Source: Enoplolaimus lenunculus
Lineage: Eukaryota > Nematoda > Enoplea > Enoplida > Thoracostomopsidae
Assembly: GCA_030248215.1 (NCBI GenBank)
Contig: JASANG010003810.1
Span: forward strand, 124,001 to 188,000
Direction: 5' to 3'
Length of the DNA stretch: 64,000 nucleotides
Part shown: positions 1-11,493 of the stretch, in pieces
Layout: each line of letters starts with the position of its first letter
Numbering within the stretch: the stretch's first letter is position 1
Program-made: the position numbers and the translations under genes
The notes under the pieces: model-generated
Told to the model about the DNA's origin: nothing
The model's database searches: none
Seen by the model: the letters and a program-made list of their open reading frames with translations, nothing else

Positions 1-84
1 CACACAATCCTCAAAAAGGTTTCACCGCTCTGAATATAATGCGTATTAAAATATATTATCCTAAACTTAAAAATAGTCTTTCTC

Positions 85-540
85 GTGCGAATGTCTACTT
101 TAAGCCTTTCTCCGCTGAAAGAACGACATAGTAATGAGTGTTGCTCTCATTCGGAAGATACATTACGTTCTTTTTGGTCATTGTGGTATAAAAGTTGGTA
201 CAGAACAAATACCATACAGGTATGTTATCGACTATTTAAAAAATTACATTCCCAGAAATGTCCTTTTCGCATGAGGGCCAAGACTGTATCCTCACCAATG
301 CAGTGTCTTGCTATGTGCTTTTTGATTAGTTCGAGTCGTTCTGATTTTTAAAGACCACGCCACGACGTTTGGCATCCTTCTGAATGTATATATTATGGCG
401 AAGCACAAAGTCCGTTCGAGTGCGACGAATAGCACATCTTGCGCCTAGCCTTGTTTTCGAAAGCGCCTCCTGGTATGCATTTTTCGACCGGGTATTTTCC
501 TGCCCGAAGAAATTCTGCAACGTATTCTATTAAACTCATT
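85..540 (-). pseudogene. Fossil integrase-like fragment (weak)
   Basis: The minus strand holds short degraded coding pieces whose spacing of His residues and hydrophobic positions recalls the zinc-binding region in front of a DDE integrase, as in Ginger-type transposons or LTR elements. It is clearly broken and short. The element boundaries, terminal repeats and family cannot be assigned. The match was made by eye only. Confidence 0.2.
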
Positions 541-840
541 CTAACTGATAAAGCACTTATAACGCAATCTAAAAGAAACTACATCATCTATTAATGACGT
601 TCACACTATTAGTGTGAGAGTTTATGGGGAGATAGGATCTGATATATTTGTTTGCAAGATATAACGAAAGAAACTAGTTAAAGAAAACTCTCGCAAAGCT
701 ACCAAATCCAATATATAAATAACAAGTAATATTTTACGTTATTTTTCAGATATTACCTTTGAAACTGCACAGTTATAACAACTGGTAACTTCCATTTTCG
801 AACTTCATTATTTATATACTTTCAAAGTTATTCTATTGCT

Positions 841-2359
841 CACCAGCGCAAGCTGCGGTGCGCCATTCGATACAGAGCCGTTAGCATGTCAACAAAGTCC
901 ACGCCGCTCATGTGAGCCTTGTACTTTTTGACTATAGCAGGACGCTGAACCATCACATATTCTCGTCGACTTCGGCCGTAGTGACGGACTGTATAATTTG
1001 GATCTGCTCCAACATATGTCGACGTCAGAGTGACTGACCGATTGTCATACCAACGAACCAGACATGTGTCCGATGTGACGTCAACAGCAGAATCAACTGC
1101 CCTAATCCTGCTTTTTTCAACTCGCTTTCTGATTTTAGGTTGCAGTTTTTGATACGGTTATTTTGCACCGTACCGACACAAAATATTTGTCGGTTTTTCT
1201 ACAAACACCAACAATTGGCCAATTAAAATAGTTGTTGAAGTAAACTTTAAAGTTTGAATTATGTGGCAAAATTTCGCACAGCCAAAGCACCCAAACTCCG
1301 GGAATTTTGCCACAGTTGATTACTGGATGTGGGTTTGATCCATCATAAACAGCAAAATTGTACAGTATACCAGACACCCCACACATTGCGTAAACTTTAA
1401 AACCCCACTTTTTAAGTTTTTTGGGCAAGGACGAGTATTGTTTTTACCCGCTTCTACCTTTAAACGGAATGAACTGCTCGTTTATCGATAATTTTTGTTC
1501 GGGCACAAGTTTTCGACAATTTTTATGAAATTTGTCCAAAAGTGGCCGAATTTTAAACAATCGGTCACGATTAGAATTGGACAAAGATGGACCGTTCTAA
1601 TTATCTATGAAATGGAGACACCGTTTCAGTAACTCAAAACGATTTCATGCCATGAGGTCTGCAATGCAAGAAATTATGGTGTTTCCCTGCCATACAATTC
1701 TGAATCGTTCAGGCTGAATAGCCATCATTTTCATAAAAATGTCAAGCAAAAGAGTTATTTCTTCAAAATTTGTGTTCACGCTTTTGCCAAGTTGGGTAAC
1801 ACTGTACGCATTAGTTTGATTAACAATTTTCGTGATCATTTGACATGTAAAACATTACTTAAAATAATCCATAGGAAGCCTAAGACCGTGCCGATCACCT
1901 GAAAACTGTTCAACATTACTCTGCCACGTTGTATCACCTACCGCTATGAATTAGCCCGCTTGCGAAATTTTGGAACGACAGCAGCTTTAGTTGGTAATGT
2001 GTCAGCTTCCGGGGACCCACTCTTGGTGTCAGATTGTAGGTCTGTGTCCGAGTCGAAAACGCTATGTAAATGTGCAATTGTAAGCCATTTTTCTGCAACA
2101 AAAAATTCTGGACGGTAGATGATTAAGTTTTTGAAAGAATTTGCCAGAAAACTTTTAGGCGATCGTCCGACGTATCATCTCTTTCTTCGATCAAAAGTTA
2201 TGTTACATAAATACTAGCTATGTTATTCATATATTGTTATTTACAACCATATACCTGGGCCATGTGGACCCTGTGGGCACTTATAGCGTAGCAACATTTG
2301 ACACATTAAATTTTAGTGTTTAAATAGCATCCCATATAGACACCGCGGGCATGAGAGGG
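841..2359 (-). mobile_element. Broken piggyBac-like DNA transposon with transposase remnant
   Basis: The minus strand encodes, over about 1.3 kb and in several frames with stop codons, recognisable piggyBac (PGBD) transposase blocks in the correct order. These are an acidic N-terminal stretch (about 2064-1960), a block with GKSVNT and NRFELLKRCLHFID (about 1860-1580), SINEQFIPFKGR (about 1490), KKWGFKVYAMCGVSG (about 1410), VYFNNYF (about 1235), LTSTYVG (about 1030) and HMSGVDFVDML (about 910-880). The 5' end at 2359 abuts TTAA (2360-2363) and reads CCCTCTCATGCCCGCGG, which fits piggyBac termini. The other terminus was not found. The two positions that normally carry catalytic Asp (IDEQ and YFDN) both read Asn, while the third (GVD) is kept. 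It is a dead copy lying in the gap downstream of, or in an intron of, the acyl-CoA synthetase gene. Confidence 0.8.
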
Positions 2360-2668
2360 TTAATTGAGATTTCGTTATTAGTTTACGTATAAAACTTAGT
2401 TTTCAGTTGCAGTCCCATTTTTATAATCAGCGGAATAATTCGCTCTGTTAATTGGTCTTTAAGTAAGAATTAGATTACTTACTAATGCAGCATTCACTTA
2501 CCAGGACACCCACTGCACATATACAAATTAAACACATACACCATGTGTGTGTCGACTTACCTGTTAGAAAATACAATAAACATATATGTAAAATATAAGA
2601 AATATATTTGTAAACTTTGACAACTAAGTGGTAATTAATTTTAATGGAGTTCCAAATGCGAGCGTTAA

Positions 2669-3489
2669 CCCTACCATATAACAATTTTGTGGCAATGAAT
2701 TAGAGGAAAAGCCTCTGAACATGGACATTGACAGTATTTCCTTTCAGGAGGGTATAACTTTGTATAACGTACGGCTAGTATTTAATCTCGGGAGAACATA
2801 ATCTTACGTGAAAAATTTTTAATGGAGAACATCCCGAAATAAAATAGATACTGATCATACTTTATACAAAGTACAAAGTTTATGCCCTAACGAAATGAAA
2901 TCCTGGCAACGCGCATGTTTTGAGACTGTATTCCTCCCAAAATTTAGACACAATTCGTTTGCTTTGGCTTTTAGGCTCACGGTTATGATGCTTAACGCTT
3001 AGGACTATGCTTATGCTACTGTTACAGCCATGTTTTCCATTAAAAAACTTTCACGTAAGAATATGTCCTCCCGAAATAAAATACCTACTGGCCATACTTT
3101 ATACAAAGCATAAAGTTTAGGCCCTAACGAAATGAAATCCTGGGAACGCGCATGTTTAGAAACTATATTTCTCCCGATATTTAGAAACAATTTTTCGCTT
3201 TCACTTTTAGGTTCACGTGTTATGAATTTGCTTAACGCTTAGGACTATGCTTATACTGTTACAGCCATGTTCTCCATTAAAAAACTATCACGCAAGATTA
3301 TGTCCTCCCGAAATAAAATACATACTTACCATCATGTTCTCCATTAAAAACTTTATGCTTAGAACTGGGCTTATACTATACTGGCCATACTTTATACAAA
3401 GTTATACCCCCCTGAAAAAACACTATCAATATCCAATGTTCAGAGGCTTCTCTCCGAATTCATTTCCACAAAATTGTTATACGGTAGGG
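2669..3489. mobile_element. TTAA-flanked piggyBac-like MITE with ~100-bp inverted ends and internal tandem units
   Basis: The sequence is flanked on both sides by TTAA (2665-2668 and 3490-3493). It starts CCCTACCATATAAC and ends with an imperfect inverted copy, GTTATACGGTAGGG. The inverted ends extend about 100 bp, through the GCCTCTGAACAT block and the TATAACTTTGTATAA block. Between them lie about two and a half direct copies of a unit of about 230-240 bp, starting near 2816, 3046 and 3267. Each unit contains TCCTCCCGAAATAAAATA and GCTTAACGCTTAGGACTATG. No coding capacity is seen. Confidence 0.75.
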
Positions 3490-5332
3490 TTAACAATACG
3501 TTATATTGACATTTAGTAATATATAAATAATTAAATATGCATCAGTGATTAATTGCTAGTTATAAAACTAAATTTAACATGTACATACATAACAATTTGT
3601 GTGTAACAAATATAACTATATATCAGCGCAAAATTTTCGTTAACCCTACCCTATGTCGTGTCACAAAATATTTATGACACGAAGTAGGGAAGGGTTGTAT
3701 TGAGAATTTGTGGTACGGTAAGGTTAACGAATGGCAATTTTAACAATTGCCACTGGTTAATACTACCTCATGTCATTCCCGGTGGCACAGCAAAAATTAT
3801 TTGCATCGAATTAGCAGCCAGTCGGAATCGGAACCCAAATTTTATCATAATTTTAGCCGGAGCCGGAATTCCGTTGGAACCATGCTATATCAGACATTGG
3901 TAAAATTAATTTCGTTCGGTTATTGAAGAATTTATTCGTCAATGAATTGTAATATGATCGACTAGTTTAACCTGATATATACCTAGAAGATGTTTTATAG
4001 TTCTACGAAGAAACGAACAGTTTTTGACCATTTAACCAAAAAACCGTTTTGAAATGCTTGCCAATGTAAAGACGTCGACGTCTTTTCAAAAATTTTAACC
4101 CATTTTCATATCAATTAGACGACGTGCAATTCAGCGCAATACAATAAACCGTCAGAAGACGTGAACGTAATATTGCTAAAATGATATTAAGACTCCCATC
4201 CAAAAATTCTGTACTAGACTCCTGAGTTGAAATTATACCATAGATGCAATAGAAAATATTCATGTGAGAAAGGGTTAACCATGGTTCACAATAATTAACA
4301 CAAACGCACAAATTTATATGTGAAAAAATTTCTCTGCTACCGTAAACCCATCTGGTTCGTCCACTTAAAGTTCCTCTGTGAAGGCTCTCTTTCTTAGATA
4401 TGTGTATCATGTAATAATGCATCATCCACAATTAATAACGCGGAGCTGTGGTAAAATTGCACTTCTATTACGCGAACGGAAACCGGAAATTTAGTCAATT
4501 CCTCACATGATGAGCGACTTTATGCAACAGATTGTCTTAATCGATAGCAGTAACACATACAGTTTACTCGAATTGAAGAAAACCTCAATGTAACATTTTG
4601 TCATTGCTTGGAATGCGGCCGAAAACATTGTCAACCAATTTATAAACACCGACCCAGAAATTGCGTGCCAACACCACCTTACCATATTTTAGTTAGGTTT
4701 AAATCAGCCAATAATATTATAGTTACTGTACTAACGTTTCTTATATTTAAAACAATAGCGATCAATAGTCCTTCAAATCGACACATAAAGTTAGGCATCA
4801 TTTTTTCAATTCCGTAAATTTTCGAAATTACGAACATTATCTAAATCAGTTCAAAAATCAATGGGCTGCCAATAACATTTGCGAAAATTACCGACGATAT
4901 TAAATAGTTCAATTCAGTTCCATTAATCCCCAGATCGCGTTTTAAGTTTTCTTAAACTGTATACATTTACTAAAAATTGGGATTCAACTATTATATACTT
5001 AATTGTTTGTTGCATACTGAATTAAAAGAGCACATAATCCGTATATAAGTTTGAGGTCATTCTGCAAATATACATGCATTTTGTGAAATCAATCCCAGAC
5101 GTCCCATTTTTGTTTTTTGAGTAGTGTATTGGAATTGATAAATTAGTCAATACTTAATTGCTTCACCGCTCAAATTTTATATTGCAAGAAAAATTATCAT
5201 TTCCATAATTTCAAAATGCATGTTATAAATAATTACAATTTTGCAGAATTTGAAATCACTTTTACCACAGCGCCGTATTCTTAAATGTGGGTGATGCATA
5301 ATCAAAGCTACGGCCGTTAGCATCTAAGCCCG
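3490..5332. other. Gene-free AT-rich stretch with one hairpin
   Basis: No convincing exon is seen. A TTAACCC-type repeat end with a hairpin lies at 3641-3697: AACCCTACCCTATGTCGTGTCA faces TGACACGAAGTAGGGAAGGGTT across an 11-base loop. An isolated TTAA-type end (ATGTGAGAAAGGG before TTAA) lies near 4262-4276. If the acyl-CoA synthetase gene continues leftwards, this is intron. Confidence 0.4.
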
Positions 5333-5593
5333 TATTCTCAAAAGTGTGTAGTACCTATCACCAGTTGGTGATATGTCTTTCAAACCAGTGAATGTTGAGG
5401 TTCAAAACTCAGCACATTTTATACATATAATTTTCTGTGCTCCTATACCAATTTTGAACTGGACAACTGCAATAGTTAGTGAGTTTGAAAACCTATTACT
5501 ATCTGATGATAGTTGCTATACACATTTGAGAATATGGACAATAAATAGTAGACCGACAGAAAATCCAGCTCAGAGGTTGGTTGGACATTAGAG
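5333..5593 (+). repeat. Dispersed repeat, second copy near 54.1 kb
   Basis: It contains CCTATCACCAGTTGGTGAT followed by a block with CAAAACTCAGCACATTTT and CCTATACCAATTTTGAACT. A diverged copy with the same order of blocks lies at about 54118-54310. An open frame runs through it but is not shared between copies, so it is not treated as coding. Confidence 0.5.
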
Positions 5594-5647
5594 CTTTTGA
5601 CGTAACTGCTATTTCCAGTAAGCTTACGTTTCAGCGGCTGTACTGAA

Positions 5648-5777
5648 AGGGTTAAAAGTCTTCTTAGAATATTTTTTTGCTTAGGCTTTAGACTTTAGGC
5701 TCATGTAAACCTCATTCTGACGCTTAGGCTTAGGAATATGCTTTTACTACTGTTACGACCCTGTTCTATACATTGGC
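5648..5777. repeat. TTAGGC-type hAT-like MITE, truncated copy
   Basis: The right half of the 200-bp family is present: GCTTAGGCTTAGGAATATG and then CTGTTCTATACATTGGC. It ends 14 bases from the donor of the fourth exon of the acyl-CoA synthetase gene (GT at 5791-5790). Confidence 0.65.
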
Positions 5778-5791
5778 AGAAATATCCATAC

Positions 5792-8700
5792 CTGGCATAA
5801 AATTTTTAATTTCGGAAATCGTTCTTTGGCGAGCGAGATCAGCTCTGGTCCAGCGGGTGCGGCACCGAAAACAATTTTTTCCACTGACGACAAATCCCAA
5901 CGCGCGGTTGAGGTTTTGGATAAAAACAACAGGACCGAAGGAACAACCCATATATGATTGGCTCGGTACAGCTGGATCAATCTGAAGTTCGACAGTACTA
6001 CAAATTAGTAGTAAATAAAGCCCCATTCACACGTACAAGTTTTTGCAGCGAGAACTCACAGCTGCAACATGCACAACATAGTTATGCAAGTATTTTCAAA
6101 GAAATATTCTGATTGACCAATCAAAGTGCAGCTGCAAGAAATTCAAGTGACTCGCAACTGAGTTCACAGGTGCGAATTAAATTCAACAGCACGAATTTCA
6201 CTGAATAATTTGCAGCTGCAAGAACTTCAAAGTGACTTTGTGATCAAACTAGCGCGTGCAAGTCGGACGAGCAAGTTTTCGCTGCAAAAAATTGCACTGC
6301 ATATATTCTAAACAAAAACTTAAGAAGAAAATTATCAAAAGCCAGGAGGGGAAGCCTGAATTTCATGTCTGAAGGGAATAAGCTCAGTGTATTTTTTACG
6401 AGCCAGCGTGGAGCGCTTGAATCATAAATCAGTCTTACTGGACGCAAAGGTTATTCTGAATCATACTAAAGTTACATTTTCTTGCTTCACCACAAAAGGG
6501 GATATACCGTCCTATCACACCCCCTCACATACTTCCCGTGTGAAACGTGATATATAAAACGGACTTTACCGACAATACTCGAAGCGGTCATATTTATCAA
6601 AAATCACCAAAGTTGCCAAGCAATGAACCGAAGCCATCAAAGCGTACAGCCCGCCGACGTGATAAAACGGCAACATCGGCAAGTAAACATCACCCGGACC
6701 CGGAAGTAAATTGCCAAGTCCGCCGGGACCGGATGTAAACAAAAAGCTCGCGAGTGCACCGTGAGAAAGCAGTACGCCTTTGGGTTTGCCAGTAGTTCCG
6801 CTAAAATAAACACAACAACGAAGCAATATTCGACCATAGTTATTAAGAAATAAAGCCTAATGTTTTTAGCTAACTTTTACTGTGAATCGACCAGTGTCTT
6901 TTTAGCGTTAACCTAAGCCTATGCATACTGCGGCCCATGTAAAGATTAGGTGCGGAACGTTTTTCTGCGGGACTAGAATAAAATAAGCTTATGTTTTAGA
7001 CTAATTGTTTATCTTGGCTTAGGCTTAGGCTTAGGCTTAGGAATATGCTCATTCTTACGCTTAGGATTAGGCTTAGGCTTAAGCTTACGCTTAGAAATAA
7101 GCTTATAATACTGTTCAGCCCCTGTTCTTTACATCGGCCCATACTGCAAAGTGTAATTCTAAGCCTAAACTTAAGCATGATTAAGTGTGTGTGTTAAAAT
7201 TTTTTCCGACCTCCTTTAAATGTTCTTTCCGTCTGTATTAACAAGTTAACAATTCCTAGTTGCAGGGGTCGCTTTGGCTAATTTTCCTACCTTGAAAATG
7301 GCATATACGCAGGCAAACACACGTAGTTAACATTTGACAACACTGGAAACCGGTCGCTGTGGTGTCGTTGAGCGAGCAATTGATCAAAATTGTGGATATT
7401 TGTGACAAAATCAATTGTTGACAATTGAGACATCTGCTCCGCAGTGACTTGCTCGTAGCCAACAATCCAAAGCGTTTCAATCGTCGCGATTTTGATCGTT
7501 GTATTGCTGAGCAGAACTGATATTAAATTGTCAACGCAACTCGAATGAACCAGAACATATTTTGGTGACGTTTTTTCAAAATGATGGCTAAGTTCTGAAA
7601 ATAATGTTAGAAATTAAGTAATTTAGTGGTTTAAACTCAGCATTTAGTGAGCTGAGAAACATCGCACCAATTAGAATTAAAATTTGAAAAAAAAATCGCA
7701 AATCAAATTTAAATAATACAATAGCGGTTACTGTAGCGAGCCCAATAAACGAAGGAGGGACTGATATTGATTTGGCCTCTTTTGATGGTACCGTTTTGTT
7801 ATTCGGGTTACGGACTGTTATCTGGTTCAATTCACCCCACAGTTGAACATAGGTACGCCCTTATTTTATATTCTTTGTTTTCGGCCGAACTGACTTGTTC
7901 TGAAGCATTATTGTTGTTAATTGCCATGCCCGATACTCTTCTCCTAGGCTTAAAACTTATGCGGTTTGTCAGAGTGTGTGTTACATATTTAAGCATGGCC
8001 GTTCTTCAATTTTGGTCTCTTCAATGGACTCTAATTAGCACTTATGGACTTTGCACCTGACGGACCCTAATTTTAGCTACAAACTCCTATTGTTTGGACT
8101 CAAATCCCTGTCTAAAGTCACTATAGTACAGTTCAGTCAAGCAAAACGGTTCAAATTAATAGCAGAACTAAAACTTAATCACAACATAAACACAAATGTT
8201 ACAGTTTAAGGTCAACCCACGCCATTTGGTGCTTGAGTTATGCTCTTGTCTCATCATTGCAACAAATATTCCTTTTTCCCAACACTGATGAAATGTCTTT
8301 TATCGCCTGTTCTTTCTGCAAACTTTGCCTTCCGTGATTTTTCGAAAAAATTTGCCGTTGGAAAAGTTTCAACCCCATTTGTGAGTATTTTTTGAAATTC
8401 CGATATACTTTTTTGGCCAATGTAAAGAACAGGGATGGAACAGTATTATAAGCATATTCCCGAGCATATTCATAAGCCTAAGCCTAAGCGTTAGAATGAA
8501 CATATTTCTAAGCCTAAGCGTAACAATGAGAATATTCTTAAGTCTAAGCCTAAAGCCTAAACCAAGCAAAAACATTAGTCTAAAGCTTAAGCTTACTCTA
8601 GTGTAGGCTCATCGAAAAACCTTCCGCCCCTGATCCTTACATGGGCCATTTTTTATTAAAACCTTTCGCTTCGTTGAAACTGATAATCGCTACATGATAT

Positions 8701-9407
8701 TTTATACAAAAATTCTCGAAACGCATTGATGGTACTGTATTAATACATTGATTCATAAATACAACGGCCCATGTAAAGGCCAGCGGCGGAACGTTTTTCT
8801 GTGGCTCTAGAATAGAGTTAGCTTAAGCTTTAGACTAATTTTTTGCTTGGCTTAGGCTTAGGCTTAGGAATATGCGTGTAATACTGTTCTCCGTCCCTGT
8901 TCTTTACATTGGCCGCTTAAGCTTAAGCTTAGGCTTAGGAATATGCTCATTCTTACGCTTAGGTTAGGCTTAGGAATATGCTCATTCTTACGCTTAAGCT
9001 TAGGCTTAGGAATACGCTTATAATACTGTTTCGCCTGTCTTCTTTACAATTGACCAATACAACTAACCTTGAACAGTATAATTACAATTAACCGGACATA
9101 CAACAACTCCATTTGCGACCGCAGCCAAAAACGCCGGTGCAAACTGCCAACAGTTCGGCATTAAAAACACAACCACGTCACCAACTGCACTTTGAACGCG
9201 AGTTGAACTCAACGGCAAATTGCTCGCAGCTGCAATTGAATGCATTTGAAGTTGTCGAAATGTTAATTGTACATTTTGTGTTGCGTCAATTATTGCTAAT
9301 TGGTCTGCAACGTCATCGGTGACGTCATCAAAAATTACACTTGGCAGTGATTGATTCATAACACGGCGATGATTCAGCGGAACAAACGGACTTCGAACCG
9401 TTACCAT
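5792..9407 (-). CDS. AMP-forming acyl-CoA synthetase / 4CL-luciferase-like enzyme, N-terminal 355 residues
   Basis: This gene encodes a carboxylate-activating enzyme that would make an acyl-adenylate and then an acyl-CoA. Four coding exons on the minus strand join in phase: 9068-9407, 7291-7594, 6570-6800 and 5792-5981. The chosen ATG (9407-9405) sits in a good context, TTACCATGG. Exon 1 carries the N-terminal part ending VCPVNCNYTVQ. The exon 2/3 junction creates the P-loop motif PFSSGTTGKPKG. Exon 3 continues with LLSHGALASFLF and LPFYHVGG, and exon 4 has the FGAAPAG block. The next expected motifs (GYGxTE, TGD, the hinge Lys region and the C-terminal swinging domain) were not found in the remaining 5.8 kb, so the 3' exons probably lie left of the window. 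Introns 1 and 4 start within a few bases of MITE insertions. The substrate cannot be told; the subfamily is ACSF2/4CL-like at best. The gene is partial. Confidence 0.85.
6021..6300. repeat. MITE with GCAGCTGCAA sub-repeats
   Basis: The ends are inverted: CATTCACACGTACAAGTTTT with TTTGCAGCGAG at the left, and GCAAGTTTTCGCTGCAAAAA at the right. GCAGCTGCAAGAA-type units recur inside. Related copies lie at about 57826-58110 and 54480-54703. This copy is in intron 3 of the acyl-CoA synthetase gene. Confidence 0.55.
6932..7139. mobile_element. TTAGGC-type hAT-like MITE, full copy with 8-bp TSD
   Basis: The element starts GGCCCATGTAAAG and ends CTTTACATCGGCC. It is flanked by the perfect 8-base duplication CATACTGC (6924-6931 and 7140-7147). 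The interior has runs of TTAGGC. Together the terminal repeats and 8-bp duplication suggest a non-autonomous hAT-type element. It lies in intron 2 of the acyl-CoA synthetase gene. Confidence 0.8.
7731..8126. mobile_element. MITE with CTGTAG ends and TA flanks
   Basis: The sequence begins CTGTAGCGAGCCCAATAAACG after TA and ends near AGTCACTATAG before TA. The interior shares blocks with copies at 10060-10414, 15400-15795, 53795-54118 and 61566-61971 (TTATTCGG-TTACGGACTGTTAT and TTAGGGTC-like). The TA duplications and the termini suggest a Tc1/mariner-type MITE. It lies in intron 1 of the acyl-CoA synthetase gene. Confidence 0.6.
8415..8647. mobile_element. TTAGGC-type hAT-like MITE, reverse copy
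   Basis: It runs from GGCCAATGTAAAGAAC to CCTTACATGGGCC with CCTAAG arrays inside. Its flanks are T-rich and nearly identical (ACTTTTTT and ATTTTTTA). It lies in intron 1 of the acyl-CoA synthetase gene. Confidence 0.65.
8766..9055. mobile_element. TTAGGC-type hAT-like MITE at the exon 1 splice donor
   Basis: It starts GGCCCATGTAAAGG and ends near TTTACAATTGACC. The flanking 8-base duplication AATACAAC is present at 8758-8765 and 9056-9063. Internally an extra terminus (CTTTACATTGGCC near 8905) is followed by a second GCTTAGG array, so this is a composite of two copies or has an internal duplication. The right duplication ends three bases from the intron's GT (9067-9066). Confidence 0.7.
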
Positions 9408-9645
9408 GGTAATATTTTTGCAGTATAACAATATTAATTTTAAATATATATATTAAGCTGTAAACAACGGAAGATCTAGCGACCGGATCCACTATTCCAG
9501 TATCCGGCTATAGGCAGCATAATTTAACAAATCAGAAACCGACTACGAAACATGTCAAGAATTTCCGTGTTAATATACGCTTTGCAAAAATTTTAAATTC
9601 TACAATTCATGTCGTGGAAAACTTGCGACGGATATAAAAAAGACG

Positions 9646-9854
9646 GGCCAATGTAAAGAACAGAGGAGGAACAGTATTATAAGCTTATTCCTACGCCTAA
9701 GCGTAAGCCTAAGCTTGAGCTTAAGCGTACGAATGAGTTTATTCGTAAGCCTAATCCAAAGCCTAGGCCAAGCAAAAAAATTATTCTAAAGAGTTTAAGC
9801 TTAGTCTGTTCCAGTCCCACAGAAAAACGTTCCGCCCCTGATCTTTACATGGGC
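9646..9854. mobile_element. TTAGGC-type hAT-like MITE, reverse copy
   Basis: It starts GGCCAATGTAAAGAACAG and ends GATCTTTACATGGGC with CCTAAGC arrays between. It lies upstream of the acyl-CoA synthetase start codon. The duplication is not clear. Confidence 0.65.
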
Positions 9855-10059
9855 AGAAAACTGTAACGTTCATGTTAAAGTTGATTTTGGAACCTCCCAC
9901 CGAGAAATACGAGATCTGTCAATTGCTGTATTAAAATTAATATTTTTTAAACGAAACTTGTACAGCGCTAGTAGTTCAAACGTATTCATTTTTCATCCAA
10001 GATTATATACACATATAAATTGTGTTGGCTGAAAAATAAAACATTTTTCACTCTTTTAT

Positions 10060-10414
10060 AGTCCGTAAGCGGATAGAGTCCCTAAACCCTAATTAGAGTC
10101 CATAAGTGTCAAGTGTCCATAATGGTAGCGTATAAATGACTCCAGGACCAAATAAAGTTGTGTTCGAAACTTTAAAGCGTACTTAAGTTTGAAAGTACAT
10201 TCCTAAGTATAACTTTGCATTTGTCGCTCAAGCTTTTGATGTAAGGCAAAAACGTTTATTCAACGAATAGTTGCAATACCGGGTATATATCAGTAACGAA
10301 GGGTGGCAGAGGGCGGGTTGAAAATAAATAACAGTCCGTAACCGAATAACAGGGGGTGCCCTCTGAACAGGCTAAATAAATATCACCCCACTCCTCTTAT
10401 TCAGGTCACTACAG
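10060..10414. repeat. CTGTAG/TA-type MITE, reverse copy
   Basis: It shares GTCCGTAAGCGGATA and AACAGTCCGTAACCGAATAA with the other copies. It ends CTCCTCTTATTCAGG followed by TCACTACAG and TA. The left end is not clean. It is intergenic, between the acyl-CoA synthetase and NUDT2-like genes. Confidence 0.55.
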
Positions 10415-10887
10415 TAAGTGTAAACGTGGGGAAACGTACAAGGCTGGTTGCTACGAAGTTATGCAACAATCGCCCGGAACATGTATCCGTTTCCGGTAAA
10501 CATAAAAATTGCTCTTTCACTACGTAAAAACTTCAGCCTACTTGCAATGATAAAACAACATATATCTGAAAATAGCTTTAATCTCAGTAATACATGGACA
10601 CCGAAGTTATGTATATCAAAAATATCCAGATATATCCGAAAACAAATGTGTATCCGGATAAATATCCGGCAAGAATTGCCGTATATTAGGATATGATTAA
10701 GTATTCGATGCCCATCACGAATTTCAGTTGCCTACTTAAATTTTTAGTTTGTTAAACAAGCGAAAACATAGTTCATTACCCACCTAAACCGTACTATTTG
10801 TCGCTCGTATTAATACTAAAGCATTTCGCTGATAAAAATTTAATCCGGATAACTTATGGATTACAAGGGATAAATCATAACAGTAAC

Positions 10888-11044
10888 GACCCATGTTTAA
10901 AAGATCAGCGACGAAACGTTTTTGCAAGCTTAAGCTTAAAGCAACTTTTTTGCTTTTAGGTTTAGGCATAAGCTCATTGTTATACTTACTTAGGCTTACA
11001 AATACGCGTACACTACTGTTCTGCTCGTGTTCTATACATTGGCC
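10888..11044. repeat. TTAGGC-type MITE, diverged copy, followed by a half copy
   Basis: The ends are GACCCATGTTTAAAAG and CTATACATTGGCC, flanked by ACAGTAAC and ACAGCAGC (6 of 8 bases alike). A half copy of the same family follows at about 11270-11366 (GTCTAAAGCTTAAACTTGAC to TTCTATACATGAGCC). Confidence 0.5.
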
Positions 11045-11493
11045 ACAGCAGCAATAAAATTGCTGGTTAAATATTTGTTGCGTCAATACCTTTTTGGCAA
11101 TAGGCACGCCTACAGTTTGCACAAGTTCTAAATAGCAGAACAATTTGTGGCAAAAAAACGAAACCAGGCATAACGCTGTTTCAAAACGGCCAAAAAATTT
11201 AAAACGACTAGCCCCATATCCTCTTTTGACTTTGACCTCAGTAAAATTATACTCCCTTAATGCATAAACCACAAAGCCCATGCAAAAAATTTCGTCTAAA
11301 GCTTAAACTTGACTCTATTACAGCCTTGCAGGAAAACGATCTGGGCCCTGTTCTATACATGAGCCAGCCACAATATGTGCAAACCACAAGCGTGAAATCT
11401 GTAATTGTCAATTCGAAACCTTATAGTCGCAGTTTAGTTCAGAAGACGAAATTAGGAACTAAAAATAAAAAAGATAATTTACAATTTACATTA

